The notes under the pieces were generated by a model. The model was not told the DNA's origin. It searched no databases and saw only the letters and a list, made by a program, of their open reading frames with translations. From contig JAJJLU010003656.1 of the NCBI GenBank assembly GCA_023807065.1, forward strand, positions 1 to 41,590: a stretch of 41,590 bases of DNA, in the 5' to 3' direction. Shown piece by piece: positions 38,113-41,590 of this stretch. The position numbers were made by a program, and so were the translations under genes. Numbering within the stretch: position 1 is the first letter of the stretch; each line of letters starts with the position of its first letter. Origin of the DNA: Isotricha intestinalis (lineage: Eukaryota; Ciliophora; Litostomatea; Vestibuliferida; Isotrichidae).

Positions 38113-39468
38113 TTATAATTCATTTTCATAAGAATCATTCAATTTAAATTCTTCTAAATTAATCTTTTGATACTCAATAGTATTATTCTCATTTAAGCTA
38201 ATAATAGGTTTAACAAAAGATTCTAAATTAGTAGAAGCCAATAATTCCAAATTTGAACTTAATTCTTTATGCATATAATTTAAATAAATTTGATTCATAT
38301 ATAAAAAAGTACTAACATCAACATTATTTCTGAGATTTTTATTAAAAATGGCTTTGGAATCAATTTCTTTAATAATTCTTTGAATTTCCATAAAAACACA
38401 AGATAAAAAAGTTTGTCTTGCATAACCTTCATCAGTCATTAATTTAATACTTTCAATTCTTTTATCTTCTAATTCATTATAATATTTTTTTTCATAATCA
38501 TCAATTTCTTTCCAAATATTTTCAGCATAATTAATTCTTTTTTTAATATCATTACAAACTGAATCAATTCTTGAATTTAAAAAATCTTCTTTTTTTTCTT
38601 TTAAATTTAAATAATCTTCTATATATGAAATATCTTCTTCTACTCTGTCTTCAGAATTTAAGCTTTCAACACATTTAACACATAAACAAGTTTTATTTTT
38701 TACATCAAAATATAAGAAAGGTTTATTTAAATGACCTAATAAAGGACAATTACCAAAATAAGATAAAGTATATTTAAATTTATCAGTTCTAAAATGTAAA
38801 GAAAGAGCTTTTTTCTCTTTTTGCTCATGCCAATTTTTATCACATTGACTACAAAAAAAACAATTGTCATTTTGACAAAAAATTAAAGGATTTTCTGTTG
38901 AATTTTCAACACCACAATCACAACATTTATTTGGTTTTATTATATCAAATTCAATATGTTTTAAAGCTGATAATTTATTATTTGAAGTTGAATTATTAGC
39001 ACTTATAATATATTTAAATGAAGTTTTCTTAGTTTTAAAAGGATTTATTTCTATTGAATGTGAATTTATTTCTTCTCTTATGTCTGATATATCAAATGAT
39101 TTTGTTAAATTTGCTTGTCCATAATTTAAAGAATAAGTATATATTGTTTTATTATTTTTTAAATTTTTTATATCTTGATTTTTAATATTTTCATTTTCTT
39201 CTTGTGAATATGCTACCTTTGATGGAGTTAATTGTTCAATATTGAAATTACCTAAATAAAATTGATATTGAGAATTCCCTAATGATGATAAAAATACTCT
39301 ATTTTTTATTCCTTCTCCTAATTTGTTCCCTTTTCCTATTAATGTATCATCTAGTTTAAAATTTGGAATTCCTATGTTTAAACTTGATTCTAAAAATACT
39401 CGACATTGGTCTTGTTCAGGATTACGTTTTGTATTTTGAAAAAAATTTTTTTTTCCTTGTTCTGTCAT
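38113..39468 (-). CDS. B-box-type zinc-finger/coiled-coil protein
   Basis: 451 residues. Residues 1-175 are polar with some strand-like pieces and no assigned domain. A B-box-like finger spans about 182-225 (C182 or C183, C185, C198, C203, C206, C209, H214, H225). A second Cys/His cluster follows at 241-266 (C241, H246, C261, C263, C266). This tandem-B-box layout is followed by helices and coiled coil (about 275-440; YLNLKEKKEDFLNSRIDS, KKRINYAENIWKEIDDYEKKYY). It resembles a TRIM-type protein without the RING and without a C-terminal recognition domain. Such B-box proteins are expanded in ciliates. Function is unknown. Divergent from the NOT4-like gene at 39670 across 200 bases. Confidence 0.82.
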   Translation of the reverse strand: MTEQGKKNFFQNTKRNPEQDQCRVFLESSLNIGIPNFKLDDTLIGKGNKLGEGIKNRVFLSSLGNSQYQFYLGNFNIEQLTPSKVAYSQEENENIKNQDIKNLKNNKTIYTYSLNYGQANLTKSFDISDIREEINSHSIEINPFKTKKTSFKYIISANNSTSNNKLSALKHIEFDIIKPNKCCDCGVENSTENPLIFCQNDNCFFCSQCDKNWHEQKEKKALSLHFRTDKFKYTLSYFGNCPLLGHLNKPFLYFDVKNKTCLCVKCVESLNSEDRVEEDISYIEDYLNLKEKKEDFLNSRIDSVCNDIKKRINYAENIWKEIDDYEKKYYNELEDKRIESIKLMTDEGYARQTFLSCVFMEIQRIIKEIDSKAIFNKNLRNNVDVSTFLYMNQIYLNYMHKELSSNLELLASTNLESFVKPIISLNENNTIEYQKINLEEFKLNDSYENEL

Positions 39469-39669
39469 TTTTTTAAAAGTTTAATTTATTTTTTTCATTG
39501 AATTTATCAATTTAAATTAAATATTTTTTTTTGTAGTTTTAATATTATTTTATGATTAATAATAATAATAAAGAAAAATAAAATTTTTTTGATTAAAAAT
39601 TTTCTAATTTGTTTCAACTATTCTTTTGAGATATAAGGTTCACCCTTAAAAAAATAATTTAGGAAAAAA

Positions 39670-40695
39670 ATGTCATCACACAAATCTCTTCCTCCATTAT
39701 TATCAGAACAAAGCTATAACTTATCTAAACTAAATTATTTATCTAAAAATATAATTTCAATTTCTAACATTCCAGAAAATTTATTTTCAAAGGATATATT
39801 ATACCAAAAAAAATTTTTAGGTCAATATGGTCATATAAATCAAATGATATTATTAAATAATCATAAAAATGAAAAAAATGTAATTGTCCAATTTGATACT
39901 GTAAATCAAGCTGCTTTAGCAATTTTATCTCTTCAAAATTTTAAAATTGATGAAAATATTAAATTAAAAGCAACTTATTTTATTAATAAATATTGTTATT
40001 ATTTTTTAAATAATAAAGATTGTCCAAATCTTAATTGTTTGTTTTTACATAATATTAAAGTTAACAATTATTTGCTTTTAGATTTACAAAATAATAAATC
40101 TATTGATAGTTATAAATTTGCTTTAGATGTTTTAAATATTCCAAAACCTATTTTTGATGTTATTTATATGAAATTAATAGGAGAAAATTATTATGAACAA
40201 CATAAAAAATTTCCAAAAATGAGTATGAAAAAATTAAAAAATAAGGAATTTATTTGTAGTTTATATCCTCTTATTAAAGAAAATTTTAAATTCGGAAGAA
40301 AAGATTATTATAAAAAAAAATCAAAAAAAAAAGGTGATAACAATCAAAAAAAAAAAAGTGATAATAATTATAATATAATTTCAAAAAGAGATTCATTTAA
40401 TTCTTCTGATTCGAATAATGAAAAAATTTCAACTTCTGAAGAAAGTGTTGAAAAACTAAATGATTATGTTTATCTTAATTATTTTAAAAGAAAAAATTCT
40501 TCAAGATTTGATTTTGTTCAAAAAGATAAAATAGATAATAATTTTAGTGTAAAAATTCCAGAATTTATTCTGGATTTCCTAGATAAGAACTTAGCTTTGT
40601 ATTGTATTAAAAATATAATTAACGATAATAATGATGATAGTGTGATTTTTAATTATTCTTTTAATTTTAATTGGAAAAATATAATTAAAGGTTAG
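39670..40695 (+). CDS. NOT4-like RRM + CCCH protein, RING-less paralogue
   Basis: 341 residues, the only gene here seen ending on TAG. The RRM lies at about 25-107 (IISISNIPENLFS, FLGQYGHINQMILLN, VIVQFDTVNQAALAILSL) and is followed by a CCCH finger C109-x8-C118-x4-C123-x3-H127. No RING. It aligns with the 34178-35176 protein almost end to end, including the ILYQKKFLGQYGHINQ block, the KFPKMSMKKLK block and a C-terminal SRFDFVQ...VKIPEFILDFLDK segment. It differs by a Lys/Ser-rich insertion at about 215-270. The two genes point away from each other in inverted orientation, 4.5 kb apart, with two unrelated genes between. A short TAAGG/CCTTA hairpin (39634-39648) lies in the leader. Confidence 0.88.
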   Translation: MSSHKSLPPLLSEQSYNLSKLNYLSKNIISISNIPENLFSKDILYQKKFLGQYGHINQMILLNNHKNEKNVIVQFDTVNQAALAILSLQNFKIDENIKLKATYFINKYCYYFLNNKDCPNLNCLFLHNIKVNNYLLLDLQNNKSIDSYKFALDVLNIPKPIFDVIYMKLIGENYYEQHKKFPKMSMKKLKNKEFICSLYPLIKENFKFGRKDYYKKKSKKKGDNNQKKKSDNNYNIISKRDSFNSSDSNNEKISTSEESVEKLNDYVYLNYFKRKNSSRFDFVQKDKIDNNFSVKIPEFILDFLDKNLALYCIKNIINDNNDDSVIFNYSFNFNWKNIIKG

Positions 40696-40951
40696 AAAAA
40701 TATGTTTTATTTTTTATTAACTATTAAAGGATTATATTTCGATTAATGATATTTAGCTTTATTTTTAATTCATAAAATAATAAACATGTAAATTGAAATT
40801 CAATTAATATTTATGAGCTTTGATATATATATATTAAATAAAAAATTTATTAATAAAAAAATGTTTAAATCTCATATATATATTAATATAAAATTTATAA
40901 TTTAAAATTTAATTAAAAACTAAACAATTTATTAATTTTAAAACAATTATA

Positions 40952-41590
40952 ATGAAACAATTATCTTTTCCAAAACTTAAAATTATAAATCTCAAAAAGA
41001 AATTAGCTTTAAAAGGAATAGGAATAACTTTAAAAAATAAGAATAATATATTTAAAACATCTCTTGAAAAAGATAATGAAAAAAATATAACAAAGCCAAA
41101 TATATTAAAAAAATTATTAACAGAAAATTTGGAACAAAAATATATAGAAAAAGGAACAGAAATAGATGAAGAAATATCAAAAGAAAAGGACAATGATATG
41201 TATAATAAAGTAATTTCAATTGATCAATTATCAAATAATTCTCCAATATTTAAAGAATATTTAAAAGAAATGAAAAAAGATAGAGGAAGTACTTTAGAAA
41301 CTATTGATGAAGATGATATAAATAATAATAAAAATTTTCAAAATTTTTTTGTTGAATTAACTCAAAAAGATTTTTTCCCAAAAAATAAAATAAAAAACGA
41401 TAATAATATAATTAATAAAAATGTATTAAATAATAATAAAATTAGAAATTATTATTATAATCATAATATTAAAAGCAGAAATACATATTCTAATTTAATA
41501 AATTTAAATTCTTTAAAAATGTTAAAAACTTCAAGTTCTGGTTTTTCAAATAAAAATATATTTAAAACAAATATATTTTTTAAAACAAAT
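40952..41590 (+). CDS. unknown protein, 3' end cut by window edge
   Basis: An ATG at 40952 opens a frame with no stop through base 41590 (213 codons, 639 bases), so the gene continues beyond the window. It starts MKQLSFPKLKIINLKKKLALKG. A Lys/Glu-rich stretch (about 45-85) and Asn-rich low complexity follow. ENFFVELTQ-like and LKMLKTSSSG segments are the only ordered-looking parts. No family recognised. Minus-strand open frames at the same place (hydrophobic, Phe/Ile/Leu-rich) are complements of this A-rich coding strand and are not called. Codon use (AAA, AAT, GAA, TTA) matches real genes here. Confidence 0.72.
   Translation, partial: MKQLSFPKLKIINLKKKLALKGIGITLKNKNNIFKTSLEKDNEKNITKPNILKKLLTENLEQKYIEKGTEIDEEISKEKDNDMYNKVISIDQLSNNSPIFKEYLKEMKKDRGSTLETIDEDDINNNKNFQNFFVELTQKDFFPKNKIKNDNNIINKNVLNNNKIRNYYYNHNIKSRNTYSNLINLNSLKMLKTSSSGFSNKNIFKTNIFFKTN

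Noticed and set aside
39634..39648. TAAGG/CCTTA hairpin 22 bases before a NOT4-like start codon.
   Set aside because: Only 5 bp; too weak alone to call a regulatory element.
40909..41246. Minus-strand hydrophobic frames near the right edge.
   Set aside because: They are antisense to the plus-strand partial gene from 40952, whose codon use is typical of real genes.
1..41590. CRISPR arrays, bacterial operons, insertion sequences, retrotransposons, tRNA or rRNA genes.
   Set aside because: Searched by eye on both strands. The only tandem repeats are in-frame coding repeats, and no transposase, reverse transcriptase or tRNA B-box pattern was found.

Overview
The window is nuclear DNA from a unicellular eukaryote with an extremely A+T-rich, compact genome. 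By eye A+T is well above 80 percent, and coding strands are A/purine-rich. I see 24 protein-coding genes, two of them cut by the window ends. Gaps are mostly 70-1,000 bases. Introns are almost absent: one convincing 37-nt GT...AG intron at 28602-28638. TAA, TGA and TAG all end genes and CAA is the usual Gln codon, so the standard genetic code applies. An LC8 dynein light chain and a CCDC61/VFL3-like basal-body protein imply a flagellum or cilium. The FxPxIN-repeat proteins, the UBL/B-box/Kelch protein, the PX-BAR protein with its short N-terminal domain, and the 'GNR...GLGLKV...IRP' domain protein are combinations I associate mostly with ciliates and a few other protists. A standard-code, AT-rich, possibly anaerobic ciliate is my best guess. 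That is inference; no rRNA or other marker settles it.

Layout. 1-5 kb: TLDc protein (cut at its 5' end), MEF2-type MADS-box factor, AP-4 sigma subunit, zinc-finger protein with a 20-residue repeat array, and an unknown protein. 5-11.3 kb: a large F-BAR-like/TBC Rab-GAP, diverging from a PHO80-type cyclin and a CCDC61/VFL3-like protein. 11.3-19.5 kb: UBL/B-box/Kelch protein, a RING-less NOT4-like protein, an FxPxIN protein and a protein with a degenerate ADP-ribosyltransferase-like C-terminus. 19.8-26.4 kb: FxPxIN protein, C2-like coiled-coil protein, LC8, a noncoding stretch with a candidate structured RNA, and a second TBC protein. 26.7-34 kb: a shortened Hsp70-like protein, an intron-containing coiled-coil protein, a bacterial-type dipeptide epimerase, a nucleoplasmin-like/HD2-type protein and a PX-BAR sorting nexin. 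34-41.6 kb: two further RING-less NOT4-like paralogues facing outward, with an unknown protein and a B-box protein between them, then the start of another gene.

How the genes relate. They do not form an operon or one pathway. Themes recur: membrane traffic (AP-4 sigma, PX-BAR, two Rab-GAPs), cilium/cytoskeleton (LC8, CCDC61/VFL3, the FxPxIN and C2-like proteins), and RNA/chromatin regulation (three NOT4-like proteins, MADS factor, nucleoplasmin-like protein). I found no CRISPR array, tRNA, rRNA, transposase or reverse transcriptase, and no clear multi-gene novel system. The best leads are the three RING-less NOT4-like genes, the Hsp70-like protein lacking subdomain IB, the bacterial-type epimerase, and two unexplained hairpin-rich noncoding loci at 24.3-24.5 kb and 37.8-38.0 kb.
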